Assembly (NCBI GenBank): GCA_001970955.1
Contig: MPUH01000511.1
Location: 1-48,940 of the forward strand
Source: Stentor coeruleus
Taxonomy: Eukaryota; Ciliophora; Heterotrichea; Heterotrichida; Stentoridae
Direction of reading: 5' to 3'
Length of the DNA stretch: 48,940 nt
Shown: positions 1-9,900 of the stretch, in pieces
Layout of the letters: each line of letters begins with the position of its first letter
How positions within the stretch are numbered: position 1 is the first letter of the stretch
Notes under the pieces: model-generated
The model's input: the letters and a program-made list of their open reading frames with translations, nothing else
Told to the model about the DNA's origin: nothing
Databases searched by the model: none
Program-made: the position numbers and the translations under genes

Positions 1-1005
1 ATCGCATACTTTACAATTTGGCATGCATAGTTCGCATGTATCAACTGGGGTTTTATTTAAGTAAAATCCTGAATAGCATTGATCACAAGTTGTATCTGAA
101 ATACAATGCAGACATCCTCCAAGACAAGGCTGACATTTTTTTGAAGTGTCTGTAAAATATCCATCATTACAAATAGCACATTGCACACTATCTACGCATT
201 CACTACAATGCTCAGAGCATTTATCACAACTCATATGATCTTCACTAAGAAAATAGCCTGGCATACATTTTGAACAAGTTGTTTCTGTGTCGCAAGTTAA
301 ACATTCCCACCAATAGCAAACAGCACAAGCCCCACTTGAAAGTTTATAATAGCTCCAAGAATCTTCACTTCCTTCATAGCAGGTATTACATGTTAGAAAA
401 TTATCACATTCTCTGCATCCTATCATGCACATTTCACAATTTCCAGTACCTTGACTGAAATAACTAAAGTCCCCACATGTATCTTGCAGCTTTCTTGGCT
501 GGCCTATCATTAAAATTATTGCGGGGTTTATGACTTTGGATAGATTTTCTTCAATAAGAGCTTGAGATATTCCCCAAAGTTTATCGAGGTTATTGTATGG
601 CAAATGAACTGTATAGGCAACCATTGTAGAAGTTTGGCACTTAGAAATAGCTAAAGGGGAAGATAGTTCATTAGCTGAGTTTATAATTATATAGAAGTTA
701 GCTTCAGGGAGGGATGAATAGAAGCTTTCTGAGTCACAAGAAAAAATCATATCCAAAAGATATAAATCATAAGAATATGAATGCTCGGCTGGTCTGTTGG
801 ATGACATTAGTAGGTATTCAAAGTTTTTAATATCATCCATGTAAGCATAGAGCTTTATATCAAGGTCTGAAGTTTTGACCTTTATTTTTATATCACCAAG
901 AGACTCGAAGGTCTCTGAATTCGCAGATGCTTGAATTGTCGAACAAGCAATCAGTAGTATCATCATGATTACCGGAGGTAATTTAGATTGAGCCTTAACC
1001 ACCAT
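1..1005 (-). CDS. Second copy of the giant furin-repeat/REJ protein, first 335 codons only (cut by window edge)
   Basis: On the minus strand the ATG at 1005-1003 opens a frame that stays open to the window edge. It matches codons 1-335 of the giant gene at 5901 with no indels. By hand I count about 21 differences in 1,005 bp, roughly 98% identity, and all but one are transitions. About half are silent; replacements include Thr7Ser, one Tyr/Cys, one Leu/Pro and one Glu/Lys. It has the same hydrophobic signal peptide (about residues 10-28), an N-terminal domain of about 175 residues and the first furin-like cysteine repeats. Both copies share the start context TATAAATGG. The two genes are head to head. 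Whether this copy is complete beyond position 1 cannot be seen. It could instead be the other allele, placed here by misassembly. Confidence 0.85.
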   Translation of the reverse strand, partial: MVVKAQSKLPPVIMMILLIACSTIQASANSETFESLGDIKIKVKTSDLDIKLYAYMDDIKNFEYLLMSSNRPAEHSYSYDLYLLDMIFSCDSESFYSSLPEANFYIIINSANELSSPLAISKCQTSTMVAYTVHLPYNNLDKLWGISQALIEENLSKVINPAIILMIGQPRKLQDTCGDFSYFSQGTGNCEMCMIGCRECDNFLTCNTCYEGSEDSWSYYKLSSGACAVCYWWECLTCDTETTCSKCMPGYFLSEDHMSCDKCSEHCSECVDSVQCAICNDGYFTDTSKKCQPCLGGCLHCISDTTCDQCYSGFYLNKTPVDTCELCMPNCKVCD

Positions 1006-2236
1006 TTATATCGAAAAAAAATCCTGGCTGCCATTTATGCTTAAGAGATATAAAGGGGTATAATTTGGTGTAGAGTATAGGAGTGAATTTCGATAAGCAT
1101 TAAGCTAGAAATGTATATATATATATAAAGTGTTTTTGCTTACTAAAAAGTCTCAAGATGCGTGCTATGAAAATTAATTCTTTTGATAGACCAAAGAATG
1201 GGAATCTCTTAAAAGTCAAGATGCATTAAGTATTTTTCAATAAGCATAATAATTTCTAAACTTGCCTAAGCATGCCAAATTAATTTTTGTAGCGAATTCA
1301 CTGAACAAAATTCAAAGTCTTGCTTTTGGCCCCTTACGGTTAGCAAAAATATAATAAATTCATTCGTAATATGATGTTATTATAATAAAAACTCATTCGT
1401 AATATGTTATACTTAATCATTGTTACCTACACACTAGAATTATATGCTTGCCTAAATGTTTAAGAATCATACCGCATAAAAAATCTCAAACATGTATTAT
1501 TGATTATTTTATAGAACCCCTTTAAATAAGCTTAAAAAACTTTTTTTATGCATTGAATAGATAGGCGGCATTATAAACTTAAAATAAGATGATGATAATA
1601 ATTGATTTTTTTCTATTAGGTTTTCAATATAAAAGATATTTGCAATTTTTAACTTGCATAATCAAATAAAATTAGATTAATGCATTTGTTTCTATATGAG
1701 CTTGGCTTTGTTAGTCAAAAGTAAAATTTATGAATAAAAACAATTGTTTTTGGCTCGAAATACAAAAAAGATAATAAAAATTTCAGTCATTTTTAAGACT
1801 CAGGTAAATTATGTATAGGGAGATTTTAAAGGTAAAACTTTTTGTATGCTATCAAGACATAAATAGCAGTAATGAACTATCAGAAGTAAAAATATAGATT
1901 ATAAATTACATGAAATTATTAAAATCAAAAAAATGATAAAATTTATAGTTAGATATCCAAAAAAGCATTATAGGAGAAATAGGGGATTAATTTTTTTTAT
2001 CAATAGATGATAACTTAATCTTGAAGGTTCACTATAATTTTTGGATACGATTCTACATTTCTAAATACTTTGTTTGAATATCATCATTTTTAGAGTTGCT
2101 CTTTCGGTGTTTAGTTGCTTTCTTTGGGATCTAAAGATTTCGTTATGTCTATTTTGGTCACTTTATTTGTTTGAATTCTTCTATCTTTGAGATAGCATCC
2201 AAGGTGTTTAAGATAAAGTAAGTCAGATTTTGTAAA
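1..2236. repeat. Left arm of large inverted repeat
   Basis: This segment is the reverse complement of 4690-6905. Position 1 pairs with 6905 and the two start codons pair (1005 with 5901), so coordinates sum to 6906. Inner pairs drift to a sum of about 6930 because of small indels in the non-coding part. The homology covers the first 335 codons of the giant gene, about 1.1 kb of non-coding upstream DNA, and a 34-codon coding scrap ending at 2111. It fades at about 2230-2240. The outer end lies outside the window, so the full arm may be longer. Similar identity in coding and non-coding DNA points to a recent duplication or to gene conversion between the arms. Confidence 0.9.
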
Positions 2237-2530
2237 AAATGCTATAATTAATAATAGGAATATAATATTTTTTACCTTCACCGCCTCCTTCATTACTATA
2301 ACCTCCAGCTTCATATAATAATTTCCAAACCAAAGATAGCCTAAGTCATTATATATTAAATGAATATTATAAGCTATAGATGCAGAATTTAAACACTTGG
2401 AATTTAATGAGAATGAGGATTTATAAGAAATTAAGTTCATTATGTGGCAATGATGAGTAAAAATTTTTCAAGTAGCTATATATAGATTTATTATTAGAAA
2501 CATTCACTTTTTCTAAGTTTAAGCTATATA
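2111..2530 (-). pseudogene. Decayed fragment resembling the N-terminal domain of the giant protein, joined to a short conserved tail
   Basis: The minus-strand frame 2440-2111 shares a spaced pattern with residues 120-165 of the giant protein: SKC, then AY, HL, YN and LW at matching distances, followed by a hydrophobic stretch aligned with the giant protein's AIILMI. Just upstream (about 2440-2530), DNA resembling the giant gene's segment for NSANEL can be aligned, but it is frameshifted and contains stops. The last 34 codons (from LLYLK to KESN, then stop) are shared with 4718-4819. Five amino-acid replacements in those 34 codons, against one silent change, suggest no selection on the peptide. 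I read this as an old paralogue fragment, not an expressed gene. Confidence 0.5.
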
Positions 2531-3289
2531 CTATCGTCCTTATAAATTGCATGCTCTATATCTTCTAAAGTTAATTCATGACTCTCTTTTTCTTTCTAAA
2601 CTCTTATTAAAGCTTATCAAAATCTATTATAATTCTTATACTTTTAAAATAAACTATCAAACTACTTTATATAAAAACTCATTATAAAGCATATTAAAGC
2701 ATTTATCTCATCTAAAGTTATAAAATGCACTCAATTAAATAAATCAAACTCTAAATCTTCTCTTCCTCTTAACTTTATTGCCTCATCTAGCTTTTTACTC
2801 AAAAATAAAAAAATACTCTATATAAAATCGTCCTTTAAGCTTCTACTTTTCTTTATATTTGCTTGAATCTATCAAAAAACATCATCATATCCTTAAATAT
2901 TCCAAAAACTTTATGATTTCTTGTGGTTCATACCATTTAATACAATATAATTAAATGGAATACAACTCAATTTAAATTTTTATCAAAGTAGATAAGGTAG
3001 GAATAATTAATCGAATTGACAGTAGGGATAGTATAATAGATAAAATATAAGATAGAAATTGTTATATAAATATGATTACGTTTATAATTAGATTGAAAAA
3101 ATTCTAGTATATGTAAGTTTGAGAATTAGCGAGAACTTTGAATGGCTTAGCATAGTCATTAGGGTTGGCTTCTATAAGCCAAATGATTTTTTTGCTTTCA
3201 ATAGGGATGTTTAATTCAAAGTCAAAACTATACTTTTTATTCATTTCTTTAAGTTATAATGCAATTCTTCTTTCATTCTGAGGAAAATA
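2531..3289. other. Gene-poor AT-rich spacer with a stop-riddled, coding-like stretch
   Basis: No intact gene is visible. On the minus strand, about 2540-2900, one frame gives acidic, lysine-rich peptide stretches (for example KLDEAIKLRGREDLEFDLF) broken by TAG, TAA and TGA, and the coherent frame shifts near 2880-2930. This could be a decayed gene. The stop density is close to chance for DNA this AT-rich, so it is not proof of coding origin. 2930-3290 is plain AT-rich DNA. Confidence 0.25.
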
Positions 3290-3670
3290 TCGTTTATGTC
3301 AGCCTGAATACTTCCAATATGGAAATTCTTAGCATAAGTTCTATTAGTGATCCTACTAGAACGTCTATATTGGAGACGTAACCCGGAGGTAAATTTTCCC
3401 TATGGTGTGCAGCGGAGGCTGTACTTCCGGTAATCCAGGAGCCAGAATTAACTTGACTCAAGGGCTGCGAACGCACAGTCAGAGGCTCGGAAATCTGCAA
3501 GGCAGAGCATCCACTAAGGTTAGGCATTTGAGGCAAGATATTTCCCATTTTTTCTCACCAGAAAAAGTGTGGAGACTCAAAGTGGGGATACTAGTCAGAT
3601 AAAATTTTGTCACGCCAATTTCAGGGTAAAGCATTTGAGTCCCTAAAAGGGGCAGTGGATAGGACATTTA
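3290..3670. other. GC-richer island near the centre of the palindrome; nature unknown
   Basis: The composition changes abruptly: about 3370-3540 is visibly near half G+C, whereas the DNA on both sides is about three-quarters A+T. Overlapping frames of 60-84 codons are open on both strands (3294-3548 minus, 3402-3602 plus, 3479-3667 minus). This can happen simply because GC-richer DNA has fewer stops, and none of the peptides is recognisable. The midpoint of the inverted repeat, judged from the paired start codons, is about 3453, inside the island. A structured RNA, a foreign insertion and a decayed GC-rich element are all possible. I recognise no tRNA, snRNA, SRP or RNase P motif. Confidence 0.4.
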
Positions 3671-4256
3671 ATAAATAGTGAATCATCATGTTGGTCTGTG
3701 GAGAAGTAGTGTTTAGAGTTTGTATTGTATCAGCGAAAACTATATCCATTATATAATCTTTATGCTGTTTATTTTAAAATTTTAATTTTTTTACCAACAT
3801 TTTTACAAAAATTGCATTTTGTTTCTATACGCGAATTCAGTTTACCATTTAAATATTAGAAATTACAAGTATATATTTGATAGTTAGAAATTTCTTAGAA
3901 TTTAATTGGGTCATAAGGTTTTTAATATTTTATTATTAGTTATGATTATAAATAAATTTAAAGGATGATCTAATAATTATTATGACACTAAATTACAATT
4001 ATGAGCCATTACATATAATTATTCCCGCTAAGCTTAATGTAAAAATTATAGTCAATTCTTGTAATAATTTATGTTAGTATTCTGATTATGAGAGAATGCA
4101 TAGAGAGGATTGTGAATATTACTATCAAAAAAAAACCTATTATTTTTATTATGTAATAATATGGCTAATTGACTATTTTAAGAGAACTCCAACTTTTATT
4201 ATTTAGAATTCGCTAATTTTTGTGTGATTTGTAACTAAAATAGCAAGAATAAAACT
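3671..4256. other. AT-rich spacer, nothing recognised
   Basis: No open frame, RNA gene or repeat that I can support lies between the GC-richer island and the coding scrap at 4257. Confidence 0.5.
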
Positions 4257-4412
4257 TTATTTATAATCTTTTTTGTATTTCTTTTTAGATTTAGAGCTGC
4301 ACTCAACTACTTTTTCAATCTGATCCTGGATATCTTGTTCAAGTTCTTTTTCCCTGTTTAAAGCATTAACAGAGATACTTTCTATAAAAATTACATTATA
4401 GACCAGAGAGTC
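4257..4412 (-). pseudogene. 51-codon coding scrap, inverted copy of a sequence at about 20300-20455
   Basis: On the minus strand codons run open from GAC at 4412 to a TAA at 4259-4257. The peptide is acidic then lysine-rich, with the segment NALNREKELEQDIQD. There is no start codon and a TAA lies directly upstream, so it is a fragment. Its central 58 bp (4289-4346) match the reverse complement of 20373-20430 with a single silent A/G difference. The flanking roughly 40 bp on the 5' side match only about two positions in three, without indels. The family is not recognised. It may be part of a decayed mobile or multi-copy gene. Confidence 0.45.
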
Positions 4413-4600
4413 TTACTCTTTATTCGTTTTTTTTTTTTATTTGATAGACTTATATTTATTATAAAAAACAAATTCAAAATCCTATACAAAGCTTAAAACC
4501 TTTCATATAAAAATATGAATTTCCATCTTATCATAACATTGAAATATAATTTTATATACATTGATAGAATTTCAGCAATAGCTTCACTGATCTCTAAGCA

Positions 4601-4819
4601 TTGACTTTTTTCTTCATAAGCTTGATATTAATCCTCGTATTCCTCACTCTGCATCATCTTTTTTATATGAAGAAAAGTCTTTCTCCCTTCATTCACAACA
4701 AAGCTCACTTACTTTATCTTAAAAACCTTGGATGCTATCTCAAAGATAGAAGAATTCAAGCAAATAAAGTGGCCAAAATAGATATAATGAAATCTTTAGA
4801 TTCCAAAGAAAGCAACTAA
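4601..4819 (+). pseudogene. Short remnant: hydrophobic segment plus conserved 34-codon tail
   Basis: A frame of about 72 codons opening with TTG (no ATG; preceded by TAA) encodes a membrane-like stretch (FFFISLILILVFLTL), then the tail LLYLKNLGCYLKDRR to KESN and a TAA stop. The tail repeats 2111-2212 of the left arm with five replacements and one silent change. It looks like the 3' end of a membrane-protein gene carried along in the duplication, with its front part lost. It lies about 1.1 kb upstream of the giant gene on the same strand. Confidence 0.4.
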
Positions 4820-6905
4820 ACACCGAAAGAGCAACTCTAAAAATGATGACATTGAAACAAAGTATCTAGAAATGTAGAATCGTATCCAAAATTATAGTGA
4901 ACCTTCAAGATTGATAAAAAAATTAATCCCCTATTTCTCCTATAATGCTTTTTTGGATATTCTAACTACAAATTTTATTATTTTTTTGATTTTAATAATT
5001 TTCATGTAATTTATAATCTATATTTTTACTTCTGATAGTTCATTACTGCTATTTATGTCTTGATAGCATACAAAAAGTTTTACCTTTAAATCTCCCTATA
5101 CATAATTTTCCTGAGTCTAAAAATGACTGGAATTTTTATTATCTTTTTTGTATTTCGAGCCAAAAACAATGGTTTTATTCATAAATTTTACTTTTGACTA
5201 ACAAAGCCAAGCTCATATAGAAACAAATGCATTAATCTAATTTTATTTGATTATGCAAGTTAAAAATTGCAAATATCTTTTATATTGAAAACCTAATAGA
5301 AAAAAATCAATTATTATCATCATCTTATTTTAAGTTTATAATGCCACCTATCTATTCAATACATAAAAAATGTTTTTTAAGCATATTTAAAGGGGTTCTA
5401 TAAAATAATCAATAGCACATGTTTGAGATTTTTTATGCGGTATGATTCTTAAATATTTGGGCAAGTATATGATTCTAGTGTGTAGGTAACAATGATTAAG
5501 TATAAAATATTACGAATGAGTTTTTATTATAATAACATCATATAACTTTGGTTTATTATATTTTGCTAACCGTAAGGGGCCAAAAGCAAAACTTTGAATT
5601 TTGTTCAGTGAATTCGCTACAAAAATTAATTTGGCATGCTTAGGCAAGTTTAGAAATTATTATGCTTATTGAAAAATACTTAATGCATCTTGACCTTTAA
5701 GAGATTCCCATTTTTTTGTCTATCAAAAGAATTAATTTTCATAGCACACATCTTGAGACTTTTTAGTAAGCAAAAACACTTTATATATATATACATTTCT
5801 AGCTTAATGCTTATCGAAATTCACTCCTATACCCTACACTAAATTACACCCCTTTATATCTCTTAAACATAAATGGCAGCCAGGATTTTTTTCTATATAA
5901 ATGGTGGTTAAGGCTCAAACTAAATTACCTCCGGTAATCATGATGATACTATTGATTGCTTATTCGACAATTCAAGCATCTGCGAATTCAGAGACCTTCG
6001 AGTCTCTTGGTGATATAAAAATAAAGGTCAAAACTTCAGACCTCGATATAAAACTCTATGCTTACATGGATGATATTAAAAACTTTGAATACCTACTAAT
6101 GTTATCCAACAGACTAGCTGAGCATTCATATTCTTATGATTTATATCTTTTGGATATGATTTTTTCTTGTAACTCAGAAAGCTTCTATTCATCCCTCCCT
6201 GAAGCTAACTTCTATATAATTATAAACTCAGCTAATGAACTATCTTCCCCTTTAACTATTTCTAAGTGCCAAACTTCTACAATGGTTGCCTATACAGTTC
6301 ATTTGCCATACAATAACCTCGATAAACTTTGGGGAATATCTCAAGCTCTTATTGAAGAAAATCTATCCAAAGTCATAAACCCCGCAATAATTTTAATGAT
6401 AGGCCAGCCAAGAAAGCTGCAAGATACATGTGGGGACTTTAGTTATTTCAGTCAAGGTACTGGAAATTGTGAAATGTGCATGGTAGGATGCAGAGAATGT
6501 GATAATTTTCTAACATGTAATACCTGCTATGAAGGAAGTGAAGATTCTTGGAGCTATTATAAACTTTCAAGTGGGGCTTGTGCTGTTTGCTATTGGTGGG
6601 AATGTTTAACTTGCGACACAGAAACAACTTGTTCAAAATGTATGCCAGGCTATTTTCTTAGTGAAGATCATATGAGTTGTGATAAATGTTCTGAGCATTG
6701 TAGTGAATGCGTAGATAATGTGCAATGTGCTATTTGTAATGATGGATATTTTACAGATACTTCAGGAAAATGCCAACCTTGTCTTGGAGGATGTCTACAT
6801 TGCATTTCAGATACAACTTGTGATCAATGCTATTCAGGATTTTACTTAAATGAAACCCCAGTTGATACATGCGAACTATGCATGCCAAATTGTAAAGTAT
6901 GCGAT
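4690..6905. repeat. Right arm of large inverted repeat
   Basis: This arm pairs with 1-2236 in reverse complement. It holds the 34-codon tail, 1.1 kb of shared upstream DNA including the likely promoter of the giant gene, and the first 335 codons of that gene. Both arms have TATATAAA-like sequence just before the ATG and an AT-dinucleotide run about 100-130 bp upstream (around 1111-1130 and 5780-5792). Conservation of the non-coding part means both genes probably share regulatory DNA. Confidence 0.9.
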
Positions 6906-9900
6906 AGTGAAAATTGTCTAACTTGCTCAGAAGGCTACTTTGTTGAAAATGGTATGTGTTCCCAATGCAGTTTTGGATGCAGTGGATGTACTGATAGACA
7001 AACATGCCAAACATGCTTTAAAGAATTTTATTTAAATAACGATCAAGACTGTGAATTATGTACTGACAACTGTGTTACTTGCAACGGCGGTAACTGCGAA
7101 ACTTGTTCATTTGGTTATTTTTTAAATGAATTTAATAAATGTTCACCTTGTTCTCAACTTTGTGGAGAATGCACTGATAATGAAAATTGTCTTTGGTGCA
7201 AAGAAGGCTATTTAGAAGGTGGACTTTGTGTTAGCTGCTCACAAGGTTGTGCTAGTTGTAGCCCAGGAGATGGATGTAATTTTTGTGATAAACACTTTTT
7301 CCTATACACTAACAACCTTTGCTATCCTTGCATGGAGGGCTGTACAGATTGCTCTGATAGTCAAACCTGTACCTTTTGTAACTATGACTACTACTTAGAA
7401 AATTCAATTTGTCATTATTGTGGAGAAGGGTGCACTTGGTGTAATGAAGCAGATATATGTGAAATATGCGATATTGGGTTCTTCATAGATTATTCTCATC
7501 AGCCTACTGTAGACTGTAAAAAATGTCACTTAAATTGCAATTATTGTGATGCTAATACTTGTTATGAATGCATTCCTGGATTTGAAGTTGATGCAAATGG
7601 TGGATGCTCTCCTTGTGGTGAAGGGTGTAGTGAATGTAATGCAATTGGCTGTGTCAATTGCTTTGATGGATACTATTGGGATTTAAGTTATTCATTATGC
7701 TTAGGATGCAATAGTAATTGCAATACGTGCTATAATTATGAAACATGTTCAAGTTGCAAAGAAGGAATGTTCCTTAGAGATGATGGAACTTGTGGACATT
7801 GCCCGAATTATTGCAGTGGATGCTGGGACTCTAATTATTGTTATCATTGCTATGAAGGGTATTATACAAATCAACAAGGATGGTGTAAATCGTGTAAATA
7901 TGGGTGTTCTGTCTGCAGTGCTAATGGCTGCTTTGAATGCTATCCAGGATTCTTTAATAATAATGGAGAATGTAAAAATTGTCAGTCTAATTGCAAAAGC
8001 TGTAATAGCAAAGATGCTTGTGATGCTTGTTATGATGGGTTTTACTGGGACGGGCAGTACTGTATGCCATGCTTAAATAATTGTAAAATCTGTGAATCTG
8101 CTTCTACTTGTGCCAAATGCTTAGATACTTACTATATAAACAAAATAGATTCCTGTAGCAAATGCCAAGAAGGATGCATAAAATGTTTAACCTTTGAAAC
8201 CTGCGAAATTTGTGATGGTGGATTTCTACTCCAAAATACCGGAATTTGTGATAGTTGCAAAGAAGGTTGTGCTTGGTGTACTAATGTAGCCACATGCGAC
8301 TTATGCAAAAAAGGTTTCTATATGGATGATTTAAATAACTGTATACCCTGCATTGCATTCTGTGATAGTTGTAACTCCTATAATTGTGATTATTGTGCAG
8401 ATCGTTTTTATCTAGGAATTGATATTAATAATAAGCAAGCTTGCATAGAGTGTAAAGAAAACTGTCAATACTGTGTTGAAGGATATTGCTATCAATGTGA
8501 TCAAGGCTTTAGACTAGAAAATGGTCTCTGTATCCCTTGCAGTAATAACTGTGATTATTGCGACAGCTCTGGATGCAATTGGTGCTTAAGAGGATACTTT
8601 TTAGATGACAATAATAACTGTATACCTTGTAGTGATCACTGCTTACATTGTGACTCATTATCTTATTGTTATCAATGTGAAGATGGTTATAAATATGAAT
8701 ACATTACAAATCAATGCATTTCATGTCATGACTTTTGTGTCAGTTGTGATCAAGATATGAAGTGCTTTCAATGTCAAGAAAGATATTTTGTTGATGGTAA
8801 TGGAGATTGCCAAGAATGTTCCCCTAGCTGTAAGTCTTGTGATGCAAATGGATGCTTGATTTGTTATAATTGGATGTATTTAGATGATAGTCATAATTGT
8901 AATTATTGCTCTGGTGGATGCTCGAGATGCTCAGATTCTAAAACTTGTTTAGAATGCATACCTTATACCTATTTGACTACAGATGATAATGTTTTTTATT
9001 ATTGTAAGATGTGTGAGATAGAAGGGTGCGAATTTTGTGATGAAAATAGTTGCTTTTGGTGTGAGCATGGAAGATACTGGGATGAAACAGATAAGATATG
9101 CAATTATTGTCCTAATAATTGTGATGTGTGTGAAGATATGAATACCTGCCTTAAGTGCTCAGAAAAGTATTATGCTGATGAAAATGGTGAGTGTTGGCCA
9201 TGCGAGCCTGGATGCAATTATTGTGTGCCCTATGAATTTGATGATTATGGAACACTATGTGAATCATGCACTTATAACTTCTTCTGGCAAGATTACCATT
9301 GTACTCCGTGTCCTGCTAATTGTATTTATTGCTATAATGAGTCTAATTGCTATTATTGTGAGAATTCTTATTTCTTATCGAATGATGATAACCAGTGCTA
9401 TCCTTGTCTTGCTAATTGTCAAGTATGCTACAATTCATATACATGCAACAATTGCTATAACGGCTTTTACATTGATGAAAATTATAAATGCTCTAGTTGT
9501 ATGTACGGTTGTGTATATTGTGCTTCTTCTGATTATTGCTACTGGTGTGAAGATGATTTTTGGCATAATGGACATATTTGTATTTACTGTGGGGAAGGCT
9601 GCAATTACTGCGAGGAAGAAGGAAAATGTGGTTGGTGTGCAGGTGGATATTTTATTGAAAATCCGACTCCAGAATCTGCAATATGCTCTAGCTGTAGTTC
9701 TAATTGCAGACACTGTTACAGCTACGAAGATTGCTATGAATGCTATCCAGGTTTTTCTGTAGCCTTAGGAAAATGCAGTACTTGCCAACAAGGTTGTTTT
9801 GAATGTAATTCAGCAGGTTGCATAACTTGCTTTGAAGAGTTTGTCCTAGATGAAAATGGCGAATGTGTCCCATGCACAGAATTTTGTGATTACTGCTTAG

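Noticed and set aside
1111..1130. AT-dinucleotide run upstream of the left giant gene as a telomere or origin
   Set aside because: It is a short TA/AT microsatellite shared by both arms. No telomeric repeat is present in the window.
270..6636. Identical-looking 62-codon frames at 270-458 (plus) and 6448-6636 (minus)
   Set aside because: They are antisense to the first cysteine units in both copies of the giant gene. Their similarity only reflects the inverted repeat.
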